Assembly: GCF_000800255.1 (NCBI RefSeq)
Contig: NZ_CP009747.1
Location: 2,728,001-2,792,000, forward strand
DNA: 64,000 bases
From: Pseudomonas parafulva
GTDB lineage: Bacteria > Pseudomonadota > Gammaproteobacteria > Pseudomonadales > Pseudomonadaceae
Direction: 5' to 3'
The notes under the pieces are model-generated. The model was not told where the DNA came from and ran no database searches. It saw nothing but the letters and a program-made list of their open reading frames with translations. The translations under genes were made by a program, and so were the position numbers. Positions 1 to 8,589 of this stretch are shown here, one piece after another (position 1 is the first letter of the stretch; every line of letters starts with the position of its first letter).

Positions 1-60
1 CAGGCCGAGTTTGCGGGCCATGCCCAGGTTGGCCAGACTACCGCGCTTGGTCGACGTCAT
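1..60 (-). CDS. N-terminus of a possible methyl-accepting chemotaxis protein (partial)
   Basis: Only the first 20 codons lie in the window, reading leftwards off the edge from an ATG at 58-60. A good ribosome binding site (GGGGGAG) sits about 6 bases upstream. The peptide is basic and ends in NLGMARKLGL. That ending resembles the cytoplasmic lead-in to the first membrane helix of Pseudomonas chemoreceptors, which typically continues as GFG followed by hydrophobic residues. No domain is visible, so the product is a guess by resemblance only. That a gene starts here is much better supported than what it encodes. Confidence 0.35.
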   Translation of the reverse strand, partial: MTSTKRGSLANLGMARKLGL

Positions 61-175
61 CGCCACTCCCCCTCGCCCTTAGGTGTTGCCGAAGGCACAA
101 GAGTGACAACCGCATGGCTCGGGTCACAAGGCCCTGCGGTCAGAATGGTGTCAAATAGCTATGAACCTGTCGTTT

Positions 176-1573
176 TCAGCTAACTGCGGGGCGTCCAGCA
201 GCGGCGAGAAACGCTTGGGCGCGTCTGTCCTGTGCGTAGGCGACGTTGATGCGCAGCCACTCGCTTTGCCCGCCCACGGGGTCGAAGGCGCTGCCGGGCG
301 TGAGCAGCACCGAATGCTCCAGGGCCAGGCGGTCGAGCCAGGCGAAATCCCGACCCGGCATGCGCGCCCAGACGAACAGGCCGCCGTAGGGTTCGCAGAG
401 TACCTCCCAGCCATGGGTTTCCAGTTGTCCCAACGCCTTCGCCATGTGCTCGGCCAGACGCCCGCGCACCCGCTGCACATGCTTGCGATAGCTGCCATTG
501 CCGAGCAGGTGTCCGACCACCTGCTCGACGAACCTGGAAGTGCCAATGCCGGTCACCATCTTCAATTGCGCCAGGCGCGCAATGAGTTCGGGATCTGCAC
601 TGATAAAGCCCACGCGCAGCGCACTGCTCAGTGTCTTGGAGAAGCTCGACAAGTAGATCACCTGCCGCTCGCTGTCCAGCGTCGCCAGGCGAGTGGCGGG
701 GCCATCCTGGAAGTCGGCGTAGATATCGTCCTCGATGATCCGCAGATGATGCTCGCGTGCCAGTTCCAGCACGCGATAGGCCGTCTTGGGGCTGAGGCTG
801 GTACCCGTGGGATTCTGGTACAGGCTGTTGATGAACAGGCAGCGCGGCCGGTGCTCAGCCAGAAGCTGCTCGAGCGCCCGCAGATCGGGCCCGGTCGCGG
901 TGCGGGGCAAGGGCAGCATGCGCACCTGGTGCTGGCGCAACAGGCTGAACAAGTTGTAGTAGCCGGGACTTTCGACGATCACAGCATCTCCTGGTACGAG
1001 CAGCGTGCGCACCAGCAGGTCCAGCCCGTGGCTGGCGCCCTGTGTGGTGAGCACGCCCTCCGGCTCGCTGGGAATCTGCAACTGCGCCAGACGCTTGAGC
1101 AACTGCTGCCGCAGCCCGGCCATTCCCAATGGCGGGCAGTAGCGGAGCAAGTCTTGCGGGTCGCCGCGACTCACCTGGCGTATCGCCTGGGCCAGCGCCT
1201 CCTGCGCCTGCCAGGCGTCGGGCAACCAGCCGCAACCGAGCTTGAGCAGTGCTGGATGGGCGTCACTGAACTGCCGCCAACTGCCATCGATGGCATCGCC
1301 CCAGGCCAGCGCATCGTCTCGAGCGTAGGTAGACATCCGCTCGGCGACGAAAAAACCGGCCCCATGGCGCGCTTCGAGCCAACCGCTGGCGACCAGTCGA
1401 TCATAGGCATCGATCACACAGCCATGGCTGATCGCCAGGGTGCGGGCCAGGCTACGAATGGAGGGTAGGCGCGTGCCAGGACGCAGGCGCTGCTGCTCGA
1501 TCCAGGCTTGCAGTTTTTCAGTGAGTTGCTGGGCCAAGGGTGTGGCGGCGAGACGATCCAGAGTCAGGTGCAT
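176..1573 (-). CDS. MocR-family transcriptional regulator (GntR helix-turn-helix fused to an aminotransferase-like domain)
   Basis: The product is 465 residues, the usual MocR length. Residues 1-75 form a GntR winged helix (LPSIRSLARTLAISHGCV). The rest is a fold type I aminotransferase-like domain with the PLP-lysine motif SSFSKTLSSALRVG and an upstream NPTG motif (SLYQNPTGTSL). The frame is open for another 52 codons upstream, but the ATG at 1573 starts just before the helix-turn-helix, as expected of the family. Known MocR proteins bind PLP and control adjacent, divergent genes. Here the neighbour is an MFS permease starting about 145 bases away, so that permease is the likely target (inference). 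The effector is unknown. Confidence 0.9.
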   Translation of the reverse strand: MHLTLDRLAATPLAQQLTEKLQAWIEQQRLRPGTRLPSIRSLARTLAISHGCVIDAYDRLVASGWLEARHGAGFFVAERMSTYARDDALAWGDAIDGSWRQFSDAHPALLKLGCGWLPDAWQAQEALAQAIRQVSRGDPQDLLRYCPPLGMAGLRQQLLKRLAQLQIPSEPEGVLTTQGASHGLDLLVRTLLVPGDAVIVESPGYYNLFSLLRQHQVRMLPLPRTATGPDLRALEQLLAEHRPRCLFINSLYQNPTGTSLSPKTAYRVLELAREHHLRIIEDDIYADFQDGPATRLATLDSERQVIYLSSFSKTLSSALRVGFISADPELIARLAQLKMVTGIGTSRFVEQVVGHLLGNGSYRKHVQRVRGRLAEHMAKALGQLETHGWEVLCEPYGGLFVWARMPGRDFAWLDRLALEHSVLLTPGSAFDPVGGQSEWLRINVAYAQDRRAQAFLAAAGRPAVS

Positions 1574-1719
1574 GGCAAAGTGTTCGACGATTTTTAGCGA
1601 ACAGTTAATCACAAATCCCCGTGAGGTGTGCCTTGCCTGTGCAAGGCCATGAACCGAAGCTGATTGCACGGGGCTCCCCGTGTTTACCACCTGATCCACC
1701 ACTTCCAGACGGACCTCCC

Positions 1720-2892
1720 ATGCCCGCACGCCTGGCTTTTGCCCTTTGCCTGATCACCCTGGCGGTGAACCTGCAAGCCCCGCTCTACACCACCTATGCC
1801 ACCCTCTCGGGATACGGTGCCGCCGCCACCGCCATGGCCTTCTCCAGCTACGTGCTGGGGGTACTGCCCGTACTCCTGGCGTTTGGCGGGCTGGCCGACC
1901 GGGTGGGCCGCCGACTGCTGATCAGGGTCGCACTGATCTTGTCGATGATCGCCACCACGCTCGTCATGTTCGCGCCTGGACTACAGACGCTGGCCCTGGC
2001 GCGACTGCTGATGGGCGTGGGCACCGCGCTTTCGACCACCCTCGCCACGGCCTACATGGGCGAACTGCAAGGCGATGGCGACACCACACGGGCGGCGAAT
2101 TGGGTCACTGCCAGCACGTCGCTGGGCTTCGGCCTGGGAGCGGCTTTGACCAGCCTGTTCCTACTGGGTGGTCCAAGCCTGACGCCACTCAGTTTCCCTC
2201 TACACCTGGCGCTGGCAGCCACTGCGTTGTTCCTGGTCTGGCGCCTGCCCGATCAGCGCAATGCACATCGCACGCCGATGCTGCGCCTGCCCTGCTATCC
2301 AGCCGGCAGCTTGCCCTATGGGCTGGCCATTCTGCTGGCCTGGGCCTGCACCGGGCTGGTCATCGCGCTGGTGCCGGGCGTGCTGCGACAACACGGCCTG
2401 GATCAATGGTCAGGGTTCTCTACCTTCTGCGTGATCAGTTGCGGCGTGCTGTTCCAGCCGCTGGCCCGACGCCTGAACAGCAGGCCGGCGACTCTGCTGG
2501 GGCTGGTCATTCTGCCGCCCAGCTTCCTGTTGTTGGCCTGGGGGGCCGATAGCGGCAGACTGATGGCCGTGTTGATCGGGGCAGTGGCCGCCAGCAGCGC
2601 CTGCTACGGCTTCATCTACCTGGGCGGTCTGGCGGCGGTCAATGCCCTGGGTGGCACGGAGAAGCCGCGCGCCAGCGCCGGGTTCTTTCTTCTCGCCTAT
2701 CTGGGATTCAGCCTGCCGGTCGTCTTCACCGGGTTGCTCAGCGATCGACTGGGTGCCCACATCGCTCTGCAACTGTTCGGTGCCGCCCTGGTGCTGGGAT
2801 GCGCGCTGGTGGCCCTTGCACTGATCGGCGCCGGGCCAAGGCTCAGATGGCGGTGGCGCCGCCATCCACGGTCAGGCTATGGCCAGTGGTGA
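1720..2892 (+). CDS. MFS transporter, sugar-efflux/drug-exporter type
   Basis: The product is 390 residues with about twelve hydrophobic segments. It carries the MFS loop 2-3 signature (GGLADRVGRRLLIR) near residues 60-73, which identifies a proton-coupled major facilitator carrier of the inner membrane. The frame opens at 1621, but the ATG at 1720 gives the natural start (MPARLAFALCLITLAVN), beginning directly with the first membrane helix. It is transcribed divergently from the MocR regulator, which probably controls it. Its last 50 bases overlap the 3' end of the convergent SDR gene, and the basic tail (RWRWRRHPRSGYGQW) is encoded inside that overlap. The substrate cannot be read from the sequence; export of a small metabolite or drug is most likely. 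Confidence 0.88.
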   Translation: MPARLAFALCLITLAVNLQAPLYTTYATLSGYGAAATAMAFSSYVLGVLPVLLAFGGLADRVGRRLLIRVALILSMIATTLVMFAPGLQTLALARLLMGVGTALSTTLATAYMGELQGDGDTTRAANWVTASTSLGFGLGAALTSLFLLGGPSLTPLSFPLHLALAATALFLVWRLPDQRNAHRTPMLRLPCYPAGSLPYGLAILLAWACTGLVIALVPGVLRQHGLDQWSGFSTFCVISCGVLFQPLARRLNSRPATLLGLVILPPSFLLLAWGADSGRLMAVLIGAVAASSACYGFIYLGGLAAVNALGGTEKPRASAGFFLLAYLGFSLPVVFTGLLSDRLGAHIALQLFGAALVLGCALVALALIGAGPRLRWRWRRHPRSGYGQW

Positions 2893-3607
2893 ACTTCGCG
2901 CCATCGCTGCACAGGTACAGCACCGCGCTGGCGATCTCCTCGACCTTGCCGATGCGCCCGACCGGGTGCATCGCTGCGGCGAACTCTGCCTTGCGCGGGT
3001 CGGCCTCGTAAGCACGACGGAACATATCGGTATCGATCACCGCCGGACACACCGCATTGACCCGAATACCCTTTTTCGCGTATTCGATGGCCGCCGACTT
3101 GGTCAGGCCGATCACGGCATGCTTTGACGCTGCATAAATGCTCATCTTGGGCGCCGCGCAAAGGCCTGCGACCGACGCGGTATTGACGATAGCGCCGCCG
3201 CCTTGGGCCATCATCATCAGCGGCAACTGGTACTTCATGCACAGCCACACGCCCTTGACGTTGACCGCCATGATCGCGTCGAACTCGGCTTCGCTGCCTT
3301 CGACGAGGCGGCCCTTCTCGATTTCGATTCCGGCATTGTTGTAGGCGTAGTCCAGTCGACCGTACGCCGCGACGATGCGCTCGTGGAGCTGGCGCACATC
3401 GCTGTCGTGGGTGACATCGCAGGCGACGAACAGACCATCGCCGCCGCTTTCACGGATCAACCCCAGCGTCGCTTCGCCACCGACCGCATCCACGTCGGCC
3501 ACCACCACCTTCAGCCCCTGCGCAGCGAACGCCAGTGCCGTCGCCCGCCCTATGCCCGCCGCCCCACCGGTAACCAAAGCGACTTGGCCAGAAAATGTCA
3601 TGCTCAT
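2843..3607 (-). CDS. Short-chain dehydrogenase/reductase, classical SDR
   Basis: The product is 254 residues, the standard classical SDR length. The nucleotide-binding motif TGGAAGIG is near residues 14-21. The NNAG motif is near residue 90. The catalytic Ser lies in NTASVAG and the YxxxK pair in IYAASKHA. The C-terminus (GHSLTVDGGATAI) is typical of the glucose-1-dehydrogenase-like subgroup. The start at 3607 has GGAG about 6 bases upstream, and a second in-frame ATG lies two codons on. It is a soluble NAD(P)-dependent oxidoreductase; the substrate is unknown. It is divergent from the quinone-oxidoreductase-like gene at 3836 and overlaps the 3' end of the MFS gene by 50 bases. Confidence 0.9.
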   Translation of the reverse strand: MSMTFSGQVALVTGGAAGIGRATALAFAAQGLKVVVADVDAVGGEATLGLIRESGGDGLFVACDVTHDSDVRQLHERIVAAYGRLDYAYNNAGIEIEKGRLVEGSEAEFDAIMAVNVKGVWLCMKYQLPLMMMAQGGGAIVNTASVAGLCAAPKMSIYAASKHAVIGLTKSAAIEYAKKGIRVNAVCPAVIDTDMFRRAYEADPRKAEFAAAMHPVGRIGKVEEIASAVLYLCSDGAKFTTGHSLTVDGGATAI

Positions 3608-3835
3608 CGCACACTCCGTTTTACATGAAGGCTCATGGCGGTGAGTCTACCCAGCACAACTGGGCACAGGGCAGCATCATCAGATCTGCCGTTGCAGTAA
3701 CATCGTCGGTGGTGATTTTATGCATGGCACTCAATCACTCTGCTGGATCGACGAGCATTCGCCATTCAGGTCAGGCTTGAACAGTAAGACTCGACGGTTT
3801 ATCAACAGACTTTGCCATCTACCCGGAGACGTTCC

Positions 3836-4837
3836 ATGACCCAGACCAACCGCCGCTTCCTGCTGGCCAAGCGACCGACCGGCGCCGTCCGGCGGGAAGA
3901 CTTCGACTATCAACAGGTTCCGGCGAGCGAACCGGCGGACGGCCAGATCCAGGTGCGCAACCTCTACCTTTCGCTGGACCCGGCCATGCGCGGCTGGATG
4001 AACGAAGGCAAATCCTATATTCCGCCGGTCGGGCTGGGCGACGTGATGCGTGCTTTGGGTGTAGGTGAGGTCGTCGCGTCCAACCATCCGGACTACAAGC
4101 CTGGTGACCATGTCAGCGGTGCGCTTGGCATACAGGACTATTTCACTGGCACCCCGCAGGGCGTGCACAAGATCGACCCGAACCTGGCCCCGCTGCCCCG
4201 CTATCTGTCTGCGCTGGGGATGACCGGCATGACCGCCTACTTCGCCCTGCTCGAAGTAGGACAACCCAAGGCCGGCGATACCGTGGTCATTTCCGGTGCG
4301 GCAGGCGCTGTGGGCAGCATCGCCGGACAGATCGCCAAGATCAAAGGTTGTCACGTGGTGGGTATCGCCGGTGGTGCCCAGAAGTGCCAGTACCTCAAGG
4401 ACGAACTGGGCTTCGACGGCGTCATCGACTACAAGGCCGAGGACGTGTTGGCGGGCCTCAAGCGCGAGTGCCCCAAGGGCGTTGATGTGTACTTCGACAA
4501 CGTCGGCGGCGATATCCTCGACGCGGTACTCAGCCGTCTTAATTTCAAGGCGCGCGTGGTCATCTGCGGGGCCATCAGCCAGTACAACAACAAGGAAGCG
4601 GTAAAAGGACCGGCCAATTACCTGTCGCTGCTGGTCAATCGCGCACGCATGGAAGGCTTCGTGGTGATGGACCACGTCAAGGAGTACGGTAAGGCCGCAC
4701 AGGAAATGGCGGGCTGGCTGGCCAGCGGCAAGGTCAAGAGCAAGGAAGACGTGGTGGACGGGTTGGAAACCTTTCCCGAAACGCTGCTGAAACTGTTCAA
4801 CGGGGAAAACTTCGGCAAGCTGGTGTTGAAGGTTTGA
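3836..4837 (+). CDS. NADP-dependent oxidoreductase, MDR superfamily (CurA / leukotriene B4 dehydrogenase-like)
   Basis: The product is 333 residues. It opens with the family-typical NRRFLLAKRPTG and contains LSLDPAMRGWM. The Rossmann motif is ISGAAGAVGSIAGQIAK near residue 155, and YFDNVGG follows. No structural zinc-site cysteines are seen, placing it with the zinc-independent medium-chain reductases that reduce alkenals, enones and curcumin with NADPH. The frame is open from 3812, but the ATG at 3836 has a good GGAGA site 7 bases upstream. It is a single gene, divergent from the SDR and ended by a strong hairpin shared with pyrF. The physiological substrate is not evident; detoxification of unsaturated carbonyls is a reasonable inference. 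Confidence 0.9.
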   Translation: MTQTNRRFLLAKRPTGAVRREDFDYQQVPASEPADGQIQVRNLYLSLDPAMRGWMNEGKSYIPPVGLGDVMRALGVGEVVASNHPDYKPGDHVSGALGIQDYFTGTPQGVHKIDPNLAPLPRYLSALGMTGMTAYFALLEVGQPKAGDTVVISGAAGAVGSIAGQIAKIKGCHVVGIAGGAQKCQYLKDELGFDGVIDYKAEDVLAGLKRECPKGVDVYFDNVGGDILDAVLSRLNFKARVVICGAISQYNNKEAVKGPANYLSLLVNRARMEGFVVMDHVKEYGKAAQEMAGWLASGKVKSKEDVVDGLETFPETLLKLFNGENFGKLVLKV

Positions 4838-4844
4838 TCACGCT

Positions 4845-4865
4845 GGGGGCCGCAATGCGGCCCCC
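4845..4865. terminator. Bidirectional terminator-like hairpin between the MDR oxidoreductase gene and pyrF
   Basis: GGGGGCCGC and GCGGCCCCC form a perfect 9 bp stem around a 3-base AAT loop. It sits 7 bases after the plus-strand stop and 11 bases after the convergent pyrF stop. There is no strong T run, but position and stability fit a shared terminator. Confidence 0.75.
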
Positions 4866-4876
4866 ACTGGCTTCAA

Positions 4877-5578
4877 TCAGGCACGGATCTCGGCCACCAC
4901 GGCAGCCAGCGCCTGCGCCGGATCCGCGGCCTGGCTGATAGGGCGACCGATAACCAGGTAGTCGGAGCCCGCTTCAAGTGCCTGGCGCGGCGTGAGAATG
5001 CGACGCTGATCGTCCTGTGCACTGCCTGCCGGGCGAATGCCCGGAGTCACCAGTTGCAGCGACGGATGAGCTGCCTTGAGCGCCGGAGCTTCCAAGGCCG
5101 AGCACACCAGGCCGTCCATTCCTGCCTTTTGCGCCAGCGCAGCGAGGCGCAGCACCTGCTCCTGTGGATCGACATCCAGGCCGATACCGGCCAGGTCCTC
5201 GCGCTCCATGCTGGTCAGCACGGTCACCCCGATCAGCAGTGGCTGCGGACCGCTGCGCTTGGCCAATTCTTCACGGCATGCAGACATCATGCGCAGGCCG
5301 CCAGAGCAGTGCACGTTGACCATCCATACACCCATCTCGGCAGCCGCTTTGACCGCCATGGCCGTGGTATTGGGGATGTCGTGGAATTTCAGGTCGAGGA
5401 ACACCTCGAAGCCCTTGGCACAAAGGGTCTCGACGATACCGGATGCGCTGCTGGTGAACAGCTCCTTACCCACCTTGACCCGGCACAGTGCAGGATCGAG
5501 CTGGTCAGCCAGCTTCAGGGCGGCCTCACGGGTCGGGAAATCGAGGGCGACGATCAGGGGCGTCTGGCAGGCGGACAT
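4877..5578 (-). CDS. pyrF: Orotidine 5'-phosphate decarboxylase
   Basis: This enzyme converts OMP to UMP, the last step of de novo pyrimidine synthesis, in the cytoplasm. The 233-residue length is normal. The active-site motif [10 protein letters not shown] (residues 62-71) supplies the catalytic Lys and Asp. Phosphate-binding segments TPGIRPAG and DYLVIGRPI are present. The start [15 protein letters not shown] matches the usual Pseudomonas N-terminus, although its ribosome binding site is weak. It is a single gene, convergent with the NADP oxidoreductase. Confidence 0.97.
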   Translation of the reverse strand: MSACQTPLIVALDFPTREAALKLADQLDPALCRVKVGKELFTSSASGIVETLCAKGFEVFLDLKFHDIPNTTAMAVKAAAEMGVWMVNVHCSGGLRMMSACREELAKRSGPQPLLIGVTVLTSMEREDLAGIGLDVDPQEQVLRLAALAQKAGMDGLVCSALEAPALKAAHPSLQLVTPGIRPAGSAQDDQRRILTPRQALEAGSDYLVIGRPISQAADPAQALAAVVAEIRA

Positions 5579-5756
5579 GGTCGGATCTCTGTGGCAAGTC
5601 GTGAACGGCGCGCATTGTAAACGAAGTGGCGAGTCGATTGGGGATACGCAGCGATACAGTTGGCGTGAACAAGGCTGGCCGTAGAGGAACGCATGATCGC
5701 AGCCCTAGGTCCGATACCATGACAAGCAGCATTTTCACGATCACAGGAGAACGATA

Positions 5757-5924
5757 ATGCCCTGGTATGCCTGGCTGATACTCATCGTAGCCATCGGCTC
5801 CATCGTAGGTGGGCTGATGATGCTGCGCGATACAGCGAAGAAATTGCCGCTGACGGACGAGCAGTTGAAGAAAGTACATGAACGCAATGCCGAGGCAGAT
5901 GCCAAGGATGCGCGGGATCGGTGA
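5757..5924 (+). CDS. DUF2897-type small membrane protein
   Basis: A 55-codon gene starts at ATG 5757 with an excellent ribosome binding site (AGGAG, about 8 bases upstream) and ends in TGA. Residues 4-22 form one membrane helix (AWLILIVAIGSIVGGLMML). A charged, helical, cytoplasmic tail rich in Lys, Glu and Asp follows. The layout (short N-terminus, one helix, TAKKLPLTDEQLKKV) fits the DUF2897 family found between pyrF and comEA in pseudomonads. The function is unknown. A hairpin at 5939-5962 follows the stop. Confidence 0.75.
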   Translation: MPWYAWLILIVAIGSIVGGLMMLRDTAKKLPLTDEQLKKVHERNAEADAKDARDR

Positions 5925-5938
5925 CTGAGCGACAGTGA

Positions 5939-5962
5939 AGGTCGGGGCACAGGCCCCGACCT
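5939..5962. terminator. Terminator-like hairpin between the DUF2897 gene and comEA
   Basis: AGGTCGGGGC and GCCCCGACCT form a 10 bp perfect stem with a 4-base ACAG loop. It lies between the convergent DUF2897 gene and comEA and can serve either strand. Confidence 0.75.
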
Positions 5963-5972
5963 GATAGGCCTG

Positions 5973-6296
5973 TTACTGAACGGTCATCTTGCCCCGATTA
6001 CGTTCGATGAGCGTACTTCCGATGCCTTTGACCTCCAGCAACTCGTCTACGGTCTGGAATGCTCCGTGTGCCTCGCGATAGGCCACGATGGCCTCCGCCT
6101 TGGCTTTGCCAATGCCGGAGAGCTCCTTTTGCAAGGTTGCGGAGTCCGCCGTATTGAGGTTCAGGGTAACTGCGGAGGTCGACACTTCGCTCGTCGAAGG
6201 CGATACAGGTGTAGAGGCGCTAGGGGCAGCGCTGACCGAGACAGACAGGCTCAGGAAAAGTGGCAGTAGAAGACTTCTGATCAGTTTATTGCGCAT
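5973..6296 (-). CDS. comEA: ComEA-family helix-hairpin-helix DNA-binding protein, periplasmic
   Basis: The product is 107 residues. An N-terminal signal peptide (MRNKLIRSLLLPLFLSLSVS, cleaved near SAA) is followed by a Ser/Thr/Pro-rich linker. The C-terminus is a ComEA-type helix-hairpin-helix pair (LNLNTADSATLQKELSGIG and VDELLEVKGIG). The start at 6296 has AGGAG about 8 bases upstream and is preferred over the more distal ATG at 6329. Family members bind incoming DNA in the periplasm during transformation. The gene follows wbpM on the same strand, as is common in pseudomonads, but separate hairpins suggest its own transcript. Confidence 0.85.
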   Translation of the reverse strand: MRNKLIRSLLLPLFLSLSVSVSAAPSASTPVSPSTSEVSTSAVTLNLNTADSATLQKELSGIGKAKAEAIVAYREAHGAFQTVDELLEVKGIGSTLIERNRGKMTVQ

Positions 6297-6331
6297 GAGT
6301 GCACTCCTGTGCGTTGGTACATTTCGCATTT

Positions 6332-6361
6332 AAGGGCAGCTAATTCCTTGGCTGCCCTTTT
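6332..6361. terminator. Hairpin with T tail in the wbpM-comEA spacer
   Basis: AAGGGCAGC and GCTGCCCTT form a 9 bp stem with a 10-base loop. The T run follows on the plus strand and a shorter TTAAAT on the minus strand. It lies about 35 bases upstream of comEA. It may stop read-through from wbpM or antisense transcription out of comEA. Confidence 0.45.
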
Positions 6362-6423
6362 CAACGTAGCCAGTCTCAGCGCATTCGCCCAGGTGCGGCG
6401 AATGATTAAACCGTAACAGAATT

Positions 6424-6464
6424 GATCACGTTCATTCGTCCGAACGATTTTCTCAAACGTGATC
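6424..6464. repeat. Nested inverted repeat upstream of comEA
   Basis: GATCACGTT at 6424-6432 is the reverse complement of AACGTGATC at 6456-6464. Inside lies a second dyad, CGTTC and GAACG, around the 10-base palindrome TTCGTCCGAA. The dyad is about 130 bases upstream of the comEA start. It could be an operator or a structured leader; no known binding site is recognised. Confidence 0.45.
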
Positions 6465-6496
6465 TAGAAACAGCTGACAGCTAGATTACTGTCAGC
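6465..6496 (-). terminator. Candidate terminator of the wbpM transcript
   Basis: GCTGACAG (6473-6480) and CTGTCAGC (6489-6496) form an 8 bp stem 12 bases beyond the wbpM stop. On the minus strand it is followed by TGTTTCT. The position directly downstream of the long O-antigen transcript supports a terminator. Confidence 0.55.
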
Positions 6497-6507
6497 CGTA
6501 CATTTAC

Positions 6508-8508
6508 CTACATGTCTTGCCGACGCTGCTGATAAACCCAGTCAACAATGTCGCCTTCTGGCGAATAGCCACTCACCATCTCCCGCAGCGACTGACGGAC
6601 CCGAGCAAAGTCATCGACCGCCAATGCCTGGAGGAGCTGATTCAATTGCTCTTTAAGTTGCCCCCACTGCAGAAAGTCTTCGCTGGCCGTCATGATCATC
6701 GGATGAGACGTGGGTGAAACGTTATCGCCGATCAATAACTCCTCATACAACTTTTCACCCGGCCTCAGACCGGTGAACTCAATGGCAATGTCGCCATGAG
6801 GATTGCTTTCGGAGCGGACAGTCAGCCCGGAAAGATGAACCATCTTTTCAGCCAGCGCGGCAATCTTGACCGGTTCGCCCATATCCAGCACGAACACATC
6901 GCCGCCCTGCCCCATGGAGCCGGCCTGAATCACCAACTGAGCCGCCTCGGGAATGGTCATGAAGTAACGGGTGATCTTAGGGTGCGTGACCGTCAGCGGG
7001 CCACCCGTCTTGATTTGGTGATGGAACAGCGGAATGACCGAGCCAGAAGAGCCGAGCACATTGCCGAAACGCACCATGGTGAAACGTGTTTTATTGACCC
7101 TGGCGACATTCGCACCATCACCGTAGAACACCGGTGCGACTTCTTTGCTCAGCGCCTGCAAGATCATTTCGGCCAAACGCTTGGTGCTACCCATGACGTT
7201 GGTTGGACGAACAGCCTTGTCAGTGGAAATGAGGACGAAGTTTTCCACATTGGCGTGCAGCGCAGCCTGGGCGGTGTTAAGGGTACCCATCACATTGTTG
7301 GCGACGCCTTCGGAGATGTTGTGCTCGACCATGGGCACATGTTTGTAGGCCGCCGCGTGATACACCGTATCGACTTTCCACGTGCTCATGGTATCGAACA
7401 GGTGCTTGTAGTGACGTATCGATCCGAGGAACGGCACCAGGCGTACCGGCAGCGCCTGGCGAGTGATGCGTTGTTCGAGTTCACTGTGAATGCTGTAGAG
7501 ATTGAATTCGCTGTGCTCGAACAACAGCAGGCACTTGGGTTCGAGCATCAGGATCTGCCGGCACAACTCAGAGCCGATCGAGCCACCCGCGCCGGTCACC
7601 ATCACCACCTTCCCGCTGATGCAACGAGCGAGCAGATCGGGTTGCGCAGGCACTGCGTCACGCCCCAACAGGTCGGCGATATCGACTTCCTGGATGTCAT
7701 CCACCTTAACCGCGCCACGCGCCAAGTCCACGACGCTTGGGACACTGCGTACGTGCACAGGGTACTGTTCCAATGCGCTGAGCACTTCTCGGCGTCGGGA
7801 GCGACTGGCCGAGGGAATTGCCAGCAACACCTCTTCGGCTGAGGTGACGTTGAGCATGCGCTCGATATCAGAGCCTTTGAACACCTGCAAGCCGGAAATC
7901 GTCCGATCGGTCAAGGACTCGTCGTCATCGATGAATGCCACCGGCTGCATCGTACGCCCCATGCGCAGCGCTGCAAGGAGCTGGTTGCCAGCAGCGCCGG
8001 CGCCATAGATCGCGACTTTGGGCAAGCCATTGTCACGACGGGCAAAGGGTACATGTTGCCGAGCGGCATACCAGTCGCCGAGGAAATACTGACGCATCAG
8101 CAAGCGCCCGCCACCGATCATCAGCAAGCTCAACCACCAATAGTTGAAAATGATCGACCGTGGAACCACCACGGTGTGGTTTCCATACCAATACACGACC
8201 AATGCCAACAACAGCGAAGACAGGCTCACTGCCTTGAAGATGGTGATCAGGGCATCGTTACCGAAATAACGCATCACCGCACGGTACATCCCGAACCGGA
8301 TGAAGATCGGGATGGTGACGATGGAGGCAGCGACAAATAGCCACCAATGCGTTACCACAGGATTGACCAGCTCATCCAACCCCATGCGAACGACGAAAGC
8401 CAACCACAGTGCCAACCACACTACAACCAAGTCCGCGGTGACCTGTATCGCGCGTTTATGTTTACGCGGCAGTGAAACCATCCGCTTTCTCAGTCTATCC
8501 ATATGCAT
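6508..8508 (-). CDS. wbpM: Nucleotide-sugar 4,6-dehydratase, WbpM family
   Basis: The product is 666 residues, the normal length for membrane WbpM proteins. About four N-terminal membrane helices (residues 20-140) precede a first Rossmann region (AIYGAGAAGNQLL). The catalytic SDR domain follows (MVTGAGGSIGSELC near residue 300). The family-specific triad with Met in place of Tyr is visible in ISTDKAVRPTNVMGSTKR. WbpM acts on UDP-GlcNAc to give the 4-keto-6-deoxy intermediate for QuiNAc or FucNAc in the O unit. It is the last gene of the O-antigen cluster, as in P. aeruginosa, and follows wbpL. The gene order makes the assignment firm. Confidence 0.95.
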   Translation of the reverse strand: MHMDRLRKRMVSLPRKHKRAIQVTADLVVVWLALWLAFVVRMGLDELVNPVVTHWWLFVAASIVTIPIFIRFGMYRAVMRYFGNDALITIFKAVSLSSLLLALVVYWYGNHTVVVPRSIIFNYWWLSLLMIGGGRLLMRQYFLGDWYAARQHVPFARRDNGLPKVAIYGAGAAGNQLLAALRMGRTMQPVAFIDDDESLTDRTISGLQVFKGSDIERMLNVTSAEEVLLAIPSASRSRRREVLSALEQYPVHVRSVPSVVDLARGAVKVDDIQEVDIADLLGRDAVPAQPDLLARCISGKVVMVTGAGGSIGSELCRQILMLEPKCLLLFEHSEFNLYSIHSELEQRITRQALPVRLVPFLGSIRHYKHLFDTMSTWKVDTVYHAAAYKHVPMVEHNISEGVANNVMGTLNTAQAALHANVENFVLISTDKAVRPTNVMGSTKRLAEMILQALSKEVAPVFYGDGANVARVNKTRFTMVRFGNVLGSSGSVIPLFHHQIKTGGPLTVTHPKITRYFMTIPEAAQLVIQAGSMGQGGDVFVLDMGEPVKIAALAEKMVHLSGLTVRSESNPHGDIAIEFTGLRPGEKLYEELLIGDNVSPTSHPMIMTASEDFLQWGQLKEQLNQLLQALAVDDFARVRQSLREMVSGYSPEGDIVDWVYQQRRQDM

Positions 8509-8589
8509 CTCTAATTCCTCTGCTCGGGCATTTCCGAGACGGCTGCGGCCTTTGCTGCAGCCCCCTGATGGAAGGCCTGCGCTTGAATG

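Noticed and set aside
161..1468. A 435-codon plus-strand frame
   Set aside because: It is antisense to the MocR gene, whose helix-turn-helix and PLP-lysine motifs are unmistakable.
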